Of a stretch of 16,892 nucleotides of DNA, positions 1 through 7,283 are shown in pieces. The notes under the pieces are model-generated. The model did no database searches. It worked only from the letters and a program-made list of their open reading frames with translations, and was not told the origin of the DNA. The position numbers were made by a program, and so were the translations under genes. The first letter of the stretch is position 1, and each line of letters starts with the position of its first letter. The stretch is from JBDTDV01 sp039922875 (GTDB lineage: Bacteria; Actinomycetota; Actinomycetes; Actinomycetales; Microbacteriaceae), in NCBI GenBank assembly GCA_039922875.1, contig JBDTDV010000047.1, forward strand, positions 1 to 16,892. The letters are read 5' to 3'.

Positions 1-222
1 GGCCGGAATGAATTGCACCCCGGCATCCCCAGCGGCAAGCGCTTCGCCACCTGTGATATCGATGTCGACAACCACCACGCTCGCACCGGCGGCACGAAGC
101 TCGGTGACCACGCCGATGCCGACCAGCGTTGCGCCACCGGTTACCAGGGCCACCCGTCCATCAAGCCGATGGCCCCCGCCCGCAGTTGCGCGTTCGGTTC
201 CCAACCCATCGATGCCTGGCAT
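1..222 (-). CDS. Short-chain dehydrogenase/reductase, N-terminal part (cut by window edge)
   Basis: The first 74 codons of a minus-strand gene run off the left edge in frame. The translation contains a Rossmann nucleotide-binding segment: GRVALVTGGATLVGIG at about residues 22-37, followed by VVVVDID at 50-56, where the acidic residue would select NAD(H). The glycine motif is a slightly long variant of TGxxxGIG, which I recall in some SDR subgroups. The 20-residue leader before the first strand is long for the family. The ATG at 222 is preceded by AGGGAG at a suitable distance. The catalytic Ser/Tyr/Lys lie outside the window, so the substrate cannot be named. It diverges from the AraC-type gene at 426, and its promoter region carries AraC-like direct repeats, so it is probably that regulator's target. 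Confidence 0.82.
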   Translation of the reverse strand, partial: MPGIDGLGTERATAGGGHRLDGRVALVTGGATLVGIGVVTELRAAGASVVVVDIDITGGEALAAGDAGVQFIPA

Positions 223-292
223 TGCGCTCCCTACGTCGTCGTCATTTGCCCAACACACCGTGATTCATGTCACAATTAGCGTGCGTGGTCCG

Positions 293-322
293 AACGTAAC
301 GAATTGGCACACCGGCGTGCTA
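293..322 (-). promoter_or_regulatory. Predicted promoter of the short-chain dehydrogenase gene
   Basis: On the minus strand TACGTT (298-293) fits the actinobacterial TANNNT -10 element. Eighteen bases upstream is a poor -35 hexamer, TAGCAC (322-317), whose first two bases belong to the adjacent 15-bp repeat. A weak -35 box overlapped by two bases of an activator site is the layout of activator-dependent AraC/XylS promoters. It predicts a leader of roughly 64 nt. Inferred from sequence only. Confidence 0.4.
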
Positions 323-355
323 TCCGCAATGCGCATGGACTATCCCAATCGCGAA
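321..355 (-). promoter_or_regulatory. Paired 15-bp direct repeats, probable AraC/XylS-type operator
   Basis: Read on the minus strand, TTCGCGATTGGGATA (355-341) is followed after five bases by TGCGCATTGCGGATA (335-321). Ten of 15 positions agree, and each copy has CG at positions 3-4 and GGATA at the end. The XylS half-site as I know it is TGCA-N6-GGNTA, so the second copy matches it except for one base. The two copies are 20 bp apart. The proximal copy points toward the dehydrogenase gene and touches its predicted -35 box. The likely binder is the divergent AraC-family protein encoded at 426-1427. Confidence 0.5.
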
Positions 356-425
356 GTATGACACGCCGGCGATCCGAGGGCACGATGCTGTGGGCTCACT
401 TGACTGACATCCGATCGGACCGACC

Positions 426-1427
426 ATGCCTGTAATCCCAGCCGCGGGCCCGCTTCTCGCGCCGCTGGTTCTCGACCGACAACGCACGATCGCGACCCGC
501 GACCCGGACGAGGCCCATTCCCGGATCAGCGAACTCTTTTGCGCCCATTCACTTTCCGTTCTTCAGAGGGACCGGCAGGTGAACATGACCCTGCGATCCA
601 AGCATGACGCGAGCGTCGGACTTGATCTTCTGGATTATGGGGCGACGGTCCGGATCTCGCCGAGGGCGCTGCAGGATTTCGTGCTGGTTCAGATTCCCTT
701 GCGGGGCAGGGCTGAGATCGAAGTAGCCGGGACGACGTATTACTCCGATCCGGATACCGCCTCATTGCCGCCGATCGATCAGGACTGTTCCATGGTCTGG
801 TACCGGGGAACGCCGCAACTTGTCGTCTACGTGCGCCGCGAGGAAGTCGAGCGCGTGGCCATAGCCCTCTACGGATCCGAACACGCACACGGCCTGGACC
901 TCGGCTACACCCTCAAACTGACCAGCCCGGCGGGTGTCGCATTTCTAGACTTCGTGCGCAACTATCTGAACGACGTGAATACCGAAAGCGAAGCGGCTCG
1001 CAACGACTTCTCGCAACGGCTTCTGCACGAGATGCTGATCATGCGACTTCTGCTCGCTGCCGAGAATCCGATTCTTGGCGCGCCGATCGTGAGTCAGACG
1101 AGCAACTCACGCTTGGTCCGGCGATTCCGAACCGTGATCGCCGATCATGGCACGGAGGAGATCAGCGTGCTCGACATCGCCGAGACACTGGGCGTATCGC
1201 TGCGTAGCCTCCAACACAGCGTACGGGACGTCTTGGGTACGACGCCCTCTGCACTCCTTCGACAGGCGCGCCTGGCCGAGGCGCGGTCCCTCCTCCTGGC
1301 CGGCGAGGATCCGGCGGCAACGGTCACCGACATCGCCATCCGGGCGGGTTTCACCCACCTGGGGCGGTTCGCCAGCAGCTATCGCGCGGCCTTCGGGGAG
1401 AGCCCGTCAGCCACGCTGCGCCGCTAG
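426..1427 (+). CDS. AraC-family transcriptional regulator
   Basis: A 333-residue protein with a sensor domain of the AraC-binding-like type at about residues 30-215, then two helix-turn-helix motifs. HTH1 is near 248-268 (ISVLDIAETLGVSLRSLQ) and HTH2 near 299-320 (VTDIAIRAGFTHLGRF). The family signature FGESPSATLRR lies at the extreme C-terminus. Length and layout match aromatic-catabolism activators such as NphR or XylS. It diverges from the dehydrogenase gene at 222, and the paired repeats at 321-355 lie between them. The first ATG has only a weak ribosome site; a later start at Met54 would cut the sensor domain, so the long form is preferred. It ends two bases before the stop of the opposing AraC gene. 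The effector is unknown. Confidence 0.9.
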   Translation: MPVIPAAGPLLAPLVLDRQRTIATRDPDEAHSRISELFCAHSLSVLQRDRQVNMTLRSKHDASVGLDLLDYGATVRISPRALQDFVLVQIPLRGRAEIEVAGTTYYSDPDTASLPPIDQDCSMVWYRGTPQLVVYVRREEVERVAIALYGSEHAHGLDLGYTLKLTSPAGVAFLDFVRNYLNDVNTESEAARNDFSQRLLHEMLIMRLLLAAENPILGAPIVSQTSNSRLVRRFRTVIADHGTEEISVLDIAETLGVSLRSLQHSVRDVLGTTPSALLRQARLAEARSLLLAGEDPAATVTDIAIRAGFTHLGRFASSYRAAFGESPSATLRR

Positions 1428-1429
1428 CT

Positions 1430-2452
1430 TCACGCTCGTGATCGGATCCGTTTCAGGGTAGTGGATGGCGATTCCTGATACTTCTGGGCGTAATATGCCG
1501 AGAATCTCCCCAAATGCAGAAATCCGACCTCCGCCGCAACGCTCGCGACGGTGACAGGCAATGCTGGCTGGCTTTGTTCCAGCACCCGGCGAGCTGCCCC
1601 TAATCGAATGTCACGAAGCAATTGAACGGGAGTGGCATCCAAGTGTTCTTGAAATGCCGCCTCCAACTGGCGCAAACTGATCCCGGCCCATGTCGCGGCC
1701 TGTTCAACACTTACGTTCTCGCGGTAGTGTTCTCTTAGAAATTCGAGTGCCGCATGAACATACTCAGGTCCGATACTCTTCGTACCCGGTTCGAGCACAT
1801 TTTCAACATGTGGCGACAGGCCGGTGAGGATTGAGGTCACGAGCATACTTGAGAGTCCTCGTTCCAAGAGCGGATCGACAGGCGCGCAGCCTGAGGCTTC
1901 GACTTGACTCACCACCCCTAGCCAGGTCGACGTTACCAGCCCGGGCGCAACAAGTCGCAGCGGTGTCTCTCCGCTCAGGAGAAGAGGCCTTGCCAGATCC
2001 TTACCGTACATTGTCGTCAATTGGAACTCTAGGGTTCCTGCGTCCACAGCCGCTATTAGGCATCCGTGAGGTCCGTCTGGCACCATGCGCGTTGCACGCT
2101 CGGAGTGCAGAGCGAACGGCGCATCGGCTAGCCAGAGATTCTCGCCGCACTCCACGCCCATTGGACCGAGCGGCATGACAATGAGTAGTCGTCGCCCCGA
2201 TGGCGGGCTGATTACCTCAACGGTGGTTCCATAGGCGACGTACACCAGGGAGACGTCGCCGATACGAAGCCCGTTGACCGTTCCGTCCACGCCATCGTGA
2301 ATGTTCGCCATGAGACAATGCTCGTCCTGAGTTAGATCGTTGACGCCGTCCCTGACCTCGCGCACACTATCGCTCATCACGAGACTGTGCGAGCGTAGTG
2401 GAGCAGTGCGTCCTCGCGCCGACGCTCTAACCGCTAATTCTTTGTCGACCAC
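1430..2452 (-). CDS. AraC-family transcriptional regulator, third gene of the monooxygenase unit
   Basis: A 340-residue protein with an N-terminal sensor region (about 30-235) and a C-terminal double helix-turn-helix. HTH1 contains VSVEQAATWAGISLRQLE near 250-270, and HTH2 contains VASVAAEVGFLHLGRF near 302-317, followed by ESPSTTLKR. The GTG start at 2452 is preceded by GAGGTGG, a good ribosome site; an alternative ATG at codon 26 has no better one. It lies 26 bp downstream of the LLM monooxygenase stop on the same strand, so it is probably cotranscribed and acts as the local activator. Its HTH2 recognition segment shares HLGRF with the neighbouring AraC protein, consistent with the shared GGATA box in the two operators. 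Base composition is AT-richer than the right half of the window. Confidence 0.9.
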   Translation of the reverse strand: MVDKELAVRASARGRTAPLRSHSLVMSDSVREVRDGVNDLTQDEHCLMANIHDGVDGTVNGLRIGDVSLVYVAYGTTVEVISPPSGRRLLIVMPLGPMGVECGENLWLADAPFALHSERATRMVPDGPHGCLIAAVDAGTLEFQLTTMYGKDLARPLLLSGETPLRLVAPGLVTSTWLGVVSQVEASGCAPVDPLLERGLSSMLVTSILTGLSPHVENVLEPGTKSIGPEYVHAALEFLREHYRENVSVEQAATWAGISLRQLEAAFQEHLDATPVQLLRDIRLGAARRVLEQSQPALPVTVASVAAEVGFLHLGRFSAYYAQKYQESPSTTLKRIRSRA

Positions 2453-2478
2453 TGCGCCACCTCATTCACATAAGGAAG

Positions 2479-3597
2479 TCAGAAAGTAGCGAGAACCCGC
2501 TTTGGTTTTCTGACGCCAAGGGCTTCAAGTCGTGGTATAACTTCCTGTGCGAAATAATCCAATCCTGTCACATAGTCGACAAAGGAGAGGGTGAGGCCGG
2601 CAAATCCAGCGTCGTAGTACCTCTTAATCTCTCGTGCAACGTCGTCCGGTGTACCAACGAGAGGCACTCCGCCATGTCCAGCCGCAAACCGTGGACGGAA
2701 CGTGTCAAGCATCTCTTTCGTAAACGACTGGGCGTGGAGTCCCTGAAGCTTCATCAAATAGTCCACAGCTTCCCAATCAGCGTTCTCTTCCGCGTAATAG
2801 CGCAGATAATCCTCCGCCTCCTTCTTAGTTGAGCGGCAAACCACGAAACTGAACGTGAGCACGCCCATCTTTCTGTCGTAATTGCTTCGCGCCTGCTGCT
2901 TCAGGCCCTCGACAACTCCCTTACCATCCTCCGGTCCTATGACACTGGTAAACACAAAATCAGAGTTGCGTGCCGCGAAATCTCTGCCCTGCACAGACGA
3001 TCCGGCATTAAGAATGGGCAATATTCCCTCCACAGGTTTAGGCAGGCTCTCAATATGTTGCAGATCGTAGTATGCACCGTGATGGTCGAAGATCTCGGGG
3101 TCCGTCCACGCTCGCCTGACGACATCCCACCATTCCTGCGCCAATGCGTATCGCTCATCGTGGCCCGCTGGCAAGTCAAGGCCGAACGTCTCGTACTCCG
3201 GCTGGTTCCAACCCGCAACAATGTTCAAACCTGCACGGCCTCCCCCAATCTGATCCACCGTGGCGAGCTGTTTCGCGACCGCAATGGGATGGTTGAACGC
3301 CGTGTGAACGGTAGCAAAGACCGAGATATCCTTAGTCGCCGCAAGCAGACCGGTTGCCCAGGCAACCGGATCGAGCACGCTCCCATGAAAGTTCGTCTCC
3401 CCCTTGTAACCGATCCAACGAGCGATGGGTAGGAGGAAATCGATCCCCACCTCATCGGCCAACCGAGCAAGTTTCAAGTTGTCTTCCCAGCTTGCGGACC
3501 ACCGCTCCGGGATCTTGGTTACGGCCATGCCGCCTGAACAGTTGGCGGAGAACAAGCCAAGCTTGAACTGGTCGGATGCGATGAACGGACGCGTCAT
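2479..3597 (-). CDS. LLM-class flavin-dependent monooxygenase (RutA/SfnG-like group)
   Basis: A 372-residue TIM-barrel luciferase-like protein. The N-terminal SGGMAVTKIPERW, the central AKQLATVDQIGGGRAGLNIV and the GWNQPEYETFG that follows, and the C-terminal VGTPDDVAREI match the layout of pyrimidine monooxygenase RutA and dimethylsulfone monooxygenase SfnG, as I recall those sequences. Such enzymes take FMNH2 from a separate reductase and use O2 to oxidise small heterocycles or sulfones. A flavin reductase gene lies 56 bp upstream on the same strand, giving a complete two-component system. The ATG at 3597 follows AAGGAAAG. The substrate is not readable from sequence; an N-heterocycle would fit the aromatic neighbourhood, but that is inference. 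The coding sequence is markedly AT-richer than the right module. Confidence 0.88.
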   Translation of the reverse strand: MTRPFIASDQFKLGLFSANCSGGMAVTKIPERWSASWEDNLKLARLADEVGIDFLLPIARWIGYKGETNFHGSVLDPVAWATGLLAATKDISVFATVHTAFNHPIAVAKQLATVDQIGGGRAGLNIVAGWNQPEYETFGLDLPAGHDERYALAQEWWDVVRRAWTDPEIFDHHGAYYDLQHIESLPKPVEGILPILNAGSSVQGRDFAARNSDFVFTSVIGPEDGKGVVEGLKQQARSNYDRKMGVLTFSFVVCRSTKKEAEDYLRYYAEENADWEAVDYLMKLQGLHAQSFTKEMLDTFRPRFAAGHGGVPLVGTPDDVAREIKRYYDAGFAGLTLSFVDYVTGLDYFAQEVIPRLEALGVRKPKRVLATF

Positions 3598-3653
3598 TAT
3601 TGCTTTCCTTAGTATCGGAATTTGTTAAGAGATGAAGGATCCCAGCGGAATTC

Positions 3654-4166
3654 TCAGTTCGGGTAAAGAGTGCGGTTGGTAAGCGGGTCAAAATCGCCCC
3701 GCTGGACAGTCCCGATTACCAAACCAACGATGATGACGTGATCACCGGCCTGGTGTCGAGACCACACTGAACAGTCGAGCCGAAGCATTCTGTCGTCGAT
3801 GACTGGAGATCCGCAAGTGCCAGGCTGCCAATCGATGCCGGAGAATTTGCCTTGGCCCTTTTGAGCGAAGCGGGCAACGAATGCGCGGTCGGCCTCGCCG
3901 AGGACGTGAACCGCAAAGTTATCCGTATGCAGCCACAGTTCCAGACTGGAGGACCGAGTATCGACGCACCAGGACACCAATGGGGGTTCAAGGCTGACAG
4001 ACGTAAAGCTGTTGCTGACGAGCCCCGCCAAAACACCCTCGAAGCACGTGGTGATGACGGATATCCCAGTGGTCCACCTGCCCATAACCTTCCGGAATTC
4101 TGGCGTAAGGACTCCACTAACCACGCTAGCGTCCAGCTTGTCGGCCATCATGCCGATCGGCAGCAT
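3654..4166 (-). CDS. Flavin reductase (HpaC-like FMN-binding), partner of the LLM monooxygenase
   Basis: A flavin-reductase-domain protein of about 170 residues. The order FRKVMGRWTTGISVITT, GLVSNSFTSVSLEPPLVSW, then FAVHVLGEADRAFVARFAQKG is the typical pattern of NAD(P)H:flavin oxidoreductases that supply reduced FMN to two-component monooxygenases. The start was chosen at ATG 4166: AAGGAG at about 4175-4180 leaves nine bases to this ATG but only three to the upstream GTG at 4172. The C-terminus (NRTLYPN) stops a few residues short of the family's usual glycine-rich end, which may be natural or a slight truncation. It is the first gene of the unit and is preceded by the paired direct repeats at 4250-4285. 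Confidence 0.87.
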   Translation of the reverse strand: MLPIGMMADKLDASVVSGVLTPEFRKVMGRWTTGISVITTCFEGVLAGLVSNSFTSVSLEPPLVSWCVDTRSSSLELWLHTDNFAVHVLGEADRAFVARFAQKGQGKFSGIDWQPGTCGSPVIDDRMLRLDCSVWSRHQAGDHVIIVGLVIGTVQRGDFDPLTNRTLYPN

Positions 4167-4195
4167 CACCACCAGCTCCTTCCCATGCGATTGGC

Positions 4196-4214
4196 CGATG
4201 GCTTGGCACCATCG
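4196..4214. repeat. Short inverted repeat in the reductase leader
   Basis: CGATGG and CCATCG are separated by seven bases, in the untranslated leader about 30 bp before the reductase start. It may be an operator or an RNA hairpin; arms this short could be chance. Confidence 0.25.
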
Positions 4215-4249
4215 CTACCTCAAGTGTCTTAGATGCACAGAACCGAGGC

Positions 4250-4285
4250 TATCCAAATCCCGCTGTCGCGTATCCATTTCCCGCT
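4250..4285 (-). promoter_or_regulatory. Tandem 15-bp direct repeats, probable AraC/XylS-type operator of the reductase-monooxygenase unit
   Basis: On the minus strand AGCGGGAAATGGATA (4285-4271), a six-base spacer, then AGCGGGATTTGGATA (4264-4250). Thirteen of 15 positions are identical and the period is exactly 21 bp, two helical turns. Each copy ends in GGATA and carries GC at positions 2-3, which parallels the XylS half-site TGCA-N6-GGNTA and its 21-bp spacing in the Pm promoter. A weak promoter can be fitted with the -35 overlapping the last two bases of the proximal copy and GACACT (4228-4223) as -10. The AraC-type protein encoded at the end of the same unit is the likely ligand. Confidence 0.6.
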
Positions 4286-4331
4286 TGGCATGAACGTTGG
4301 TGTGCGACCAGTTGGATAGAGTTGGCTGGTT

Positions 4332-4865
4332 GTGGCGAACATCGAACATCGACGCATCGATGGTGGGGGCGGCGGCTGGCCGCATACCCTTTCCGACGTC
4401 ATCGCCGCGATCGTCGCTGTCCGCCGGGACCGCCCAGGTCACGCCACGCGGCCCTCGGTGGCTGTCGGCCACTCTGCTGGCGGCCAGCTCGCCATCCTTG
4501 GCGCAGTCGCCGCCCGGTTGACGGCCGTTGCGGCGCTCGCACCCATCACCGATCCGGCGTGGTACGCTTGCGAGGCTTTGGGTGAAGGTGCCACAGAATC
4601 GTTTATGCTGGCCGATCCGCAGCATGCTTCACGGAACCACCTGGACGCCTCCCCGATCACGGCGCTAACCGCCGCTGGCGTGCACCTGATCGCCCACGGC
4701 GGCGACCTTGACGCGCGCGTCCCGGTCGAACACAGCCGGGACCACGTGCGTGCAGTACGCGCCGCCGGAATGGCTGTGAACTTTCAGGAGATCGCGGAAG
4801 CCGATCACTTCCAGCTCAGCGCCGCCTGGACGCGAGCTCGTTCCTGGATCAACGCACCAGCCTAG
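4332..4865 (+). pseudogene. 5'-truncated alpha/beta hydrolase remnant
   Basis: The 177 codons from GTG 4332 encode the middle and C-terminal part of an alpha/beta hydrolase: ANIEHRRID, the GGGWPHTL segment, the nucleophile motif GHSAGG with Ser48, and probable Asp127 and His159 of a catalytic triad. In full-length relatives the segment equivalent to ANIEYRR is preceded by about 55-60 residues that include the HGG oxyanion motif. Here a TAG lies just five codons upstream (4317-4319), and no matching 5' part is visible. In-frame codons 4320-4331 (SWLV) may still be homologous. The lost end coincides with the edge of the AT-richer reductase unit, so the gene was probably cut by insertion or deletion there. 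No ribosome site precedes the GTG. It could still be expressed as a short protein. Its stop shares CTAG with the opposing gene's stop. Confidence 0.68.
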
Positions 4866-7258
4866 ACGGACACCGCTGACTTAGCCACCGGCCGCTCGGC
4901 ATGCGGCTGCCAGCGCAGGTGGGCACCCTCTTCGAGGGGGGCATCGGGGCGCACCAGCTCCAGCCGGGGTCGGACAGAATCGGTACGAGCCGAAGGCGGC
5001 TTACGGTTGCCCGCCTTGAACGGCATCGGCCAGGCCGCGCCGTCGCCCAGGTACCCCTGCTCGGCCGCGGCATGCAGAGTCCATTGCGGATCGTACAAAT
5101 GCGCGCGACCGACGGCGCACAGGTCCGCCCGGCCGGCAAGGATCAGGGAGTTCACGTCGTCATAAGAGGAGATCGCGCCCACGGCGATCACCGCGGCTCC
5201 CCTTTCGTGCGCGACCACGTTGCGGATCCGATCGGCAAACGGGGTCTGATAGCTGCGCCCGAAGGCCGGTTTCTCCTCGCCGGAGACCTGGCCGCTGGAG
5301 ACATCGATGCCGTCGGCGCCGTGATCGATGAAGGCGGTGGCGATCCGCACCGCGTCGTCCACGGTGTTGCCTCCCTCCACCCAGTCGGTAGCCGAAATCC
5401 GCACCAGCACGGGCTTGTCCGCCGGCCACACCGCCCGCACCGCGTCGAAGACCTCTAGCGGATACCGCAGCCGGTTCTGCGCCGAGCCGCCGTACTCGTC
5501 GGTGCGAGTGTTGGCCAACGGCGACAAGAACGAGGAAAGCAGATAGCCGTGCGCACAGTGCAGCTCGAGGAGGTCGAAGTCGGCGTCGGCCGCGCGGCGC
5601 GCTGCGGCAACGAACTGTTCGGTGATCTCGACCATTTCCGCCCGGCTGAGTTCGCGAGGCATCAGACTTTCGGAAGAGTACGGCAGGGCGGATGGCCCGA
5701 CGACATCCCAACCGCCGACCGGCAGCGGCTCGTCCATGCCCTCCCACATCAGCTTGGTGGACCCCTTGCGCCCGCTGTGTCCGAGCTGCACGCCGATTTT
5801 CGCAGTGGTACCGTGCACAAAGTCGGTGACGCGACGCCAGCTCTCCCGTTGTTCGTCGGTGTACAGCCCGCTGCAGCCCGGCGTGATCCGTCCCGCCGCG
5901 GAGACGCAGACCATCTCCGTCATCACCAGACCCGCGCCGCCGAGGGCCTTGGATCCCAGGTGCACCAGATGGAAGTCGCCGGGGATGCCGTCGACGGCGG
6001 AGTACATATCCATCGAGGAGACCACGACCCGGTTCTTCAATTCCAACTCGCCGACGCGGTACGGCTGGAACATGGCCGGAGCGGGCTCCGGTAGCCCCTG
6101 CCCGGCGGCGAATTGCTCGTCGACCCGCGCGGCGAACTCCGGATCGCGCAGTTTCAGATTGTCGTAGGTGATCCGGCGGCTGCGAGTGAGCAGATTGAAG
6201 CAGAACTGCACAGGCTCCTGCTGAACATACTGGCCGATGTTCTCGAACCACTCCAGGCTGGCCTGGGCAGCCCGCTGGGTGGATTCAACAACCGGTCGGC
6301 GCTCGATCTCGTAGGCTTCCAGCGCCTCGTCCATGCCGTCGTGTTCCGCCAGGCACGCCGCCAAGGCGAGCGAATCCTCCATCGCGAGCTTGGTTCCAGA
6401 CCCGATCGAGAAGTGCGCGGTGTGCGCCGCGTCGCCGAGAAGAACCACATTGCCGTGCCGCCACCTTTCATTGCGCACCGTGGTGAAGTTCAGCCATTTG
6501 GAGTTGTTGGCCAACACCTGGTACCCGCCCAGCTCTTCGGCGAAAATCTCGCGGATCTTCGCGATCGACTCCTCGTCGTTCTCCCCGGGCGAGTACGTCT
6601 TGCTCAGGCTCGCGTCGAACCCGGCGCGCGCCCAGACATCCGGGTGCATCTCTACGATGAAGGTGCTGCCCTGATCCGAATACGGGTAGCCATGAATCTG
6701 CATGACGCCGTACTCGGTCTCTTTGACGAAGAACTTGAACGCCTCGAACACCTGGTCGGTACCCAGCCACATGAACTTCGACGCCCGCGTGTCCAAGGTC
6801 GGCTTGAATGTATCGGCATAGCGGGCCCGAATCGCGGAGTTCGATCCGTCGGAGGCAAGCACGAGATCGTAGTCTCGGCTCAAGTCGTCCACATCCGGCG
6901 CGAGGGTGCTGAACCGCACGTCGACCCCTAACGCGAGGCAGCGCCGCTGCAGCAGCTTCAGCAGTTCCTTGCGGCTCATCGCCGCAAAGCCCTGGCCGCC
7001 GATCGTGTGCATCTCGCCGCGGAAGTGCACGTCGATATCCGTCCACCTGGCAAACTGCCTGGTCATTTCCGCGGAGATCTCGGTGTCGGCGTTCTCGATG
7101 CCGCCGAGCGTCTCATCGCTGAACACGACCCCGAACCCGAAGGTGTCTTCGGCCGCGTTGCGCTCCCAGACCGTGATCTCGTGGCGCGGGTCCAGCTGCT
7201 TCATTAGAGCCGAGAAGTACAGGCCTCCCGGGCCTCCTCCGACAACGGCGATACGCAT
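4862..7258 (-). CDS. Fused FAD monooxygenase / Old Yellow Enzyme oxidoreductase, 2-aminobenzoyl-CoA monooxygenase/reductase-like
   Basis: A 798-residue cytoplasmic flavoprotein of two fused enzymes. Residues 1-390 are a class A FAD monooxygenase: GGGPGG dinucleotide motif at 7-12, DG motif at 137-138 (SDGSNSAIR), and GD motif at 275-276 (VVLLGDAAHTAHFSIG). Residues 395-745 are an Old Yellow Enzyme-type FMN barrel starting MFQPYRVGELELKNRVV, with the paired histidines of HCAHGYLLSSFLSP at 567 and 570. This arrangement is known from 2-aminobenzoyl-CoA monooxygenase/reductase of Azoarcus evansii, which hydroxylates and then reduces an aryl-CoA to a non-aromatic 5-oxo ring; homologues are also annotated salicylyl-CoA 5-hydroxylase/oxidoreductase. 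AAAGGA precedes the ATG. It lies 25 bp downstream of the aryl-CoA ligase, which would make its substrate. Confidence 0.92.
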   Translation of the reverse strand: MRIAVVGGGPGGLYFSALMKQLDPRHEITVWERNAAEDTFGFGVVFSDETLGGIENADTEISAEMTRQFARWTDIDVHFRGEMHTIGGQGFAAMSRKELLKLLQRRCLALGVDVRFSTLAPDVDDLSRDYDLVLASDGSNSAIRARYADTFKPTLDTRASKFMWLGTDQVFEAFKFFVKETEYGVMQIHGYPYSDQGSTFIVEMHPDVWARAGFDASLSKTYSPGENDEESIAKIREIFAEELGGYQVLANNSKWLNFTTVRNERWRHGNVVLLGDAAHTAHFSIGSGTKLAMEDSLALAACLAEHDGMDEALEAYEIERRPVVESTQRAAQASLEWFENIGQYVQQEPVQFCFNLLTRSRRITYDNLKLRDPEFAARVDEQFAAGQGLPEPAPAMFQPYRVGELELKNRVVVSSMDMYSAVDGIPGDFHLVHLGSKALGGAGLVMTEMVCVSAAGRITPGCSGLYTDEQRESWRRVTDFVHGTTAKIGVQLGHSGRKGSTKLMWEGMDEPLPVGGWDVVGPSALPYSSESLMPRELSRAEMVEITEQFVAAARRAADADFDLLELHCAHGYLLSSFLSPLANTRTDEYGGSAQNRLRYPLEVFDAVRAVWPADKPVLVRISATDWVEGGNTVDDAVRIATAFIDHGADGIDVSSGQVSGEEKPAFGRSYQTPFADRIRNVVAHERGAAVIAVGAISSYDDVNSLILAGRADLCAVGRAHLYDPQWTLHAAAEQGYLGDGAAWPMPFKAGNRKPPSARTDSVRPRLELVRPDAPLEEGAHLRWQPHAERPVAKSAVSV

Positions 7259-7283
7259 GGAGATTCCTTTCGATGCCGACGGC

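Noticed and set aside
400..405. TTGACT as a -35 box for the first AraC gene
   Set aside because: A matching -10 would fall at or inside the start codon and no TANNNT element is found at the right spacing.
3654..4166. Flavin reductase as a pseudogene because of its short C-terminus
   Set aside because: Only a few terminal residues seem missing, the core motifs are intact and the partner monooxygenase is complete.
4215..4625. 136-codon minus-strand frame between the reductase and the flavoprotein
   Set aside because: No family resemblance. It lies antisense to the hydrolase remnant and crosses the operator repeats.
5160..6251. Long minus-strand reading frame overlapping the fused flavoprotein gene
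   Set aside because: It is a +1 shadow of a high-GC gene; its translation is Arg/Ala/Gly-rich with no domain, while the other frame has complete flavoprotein motifs.
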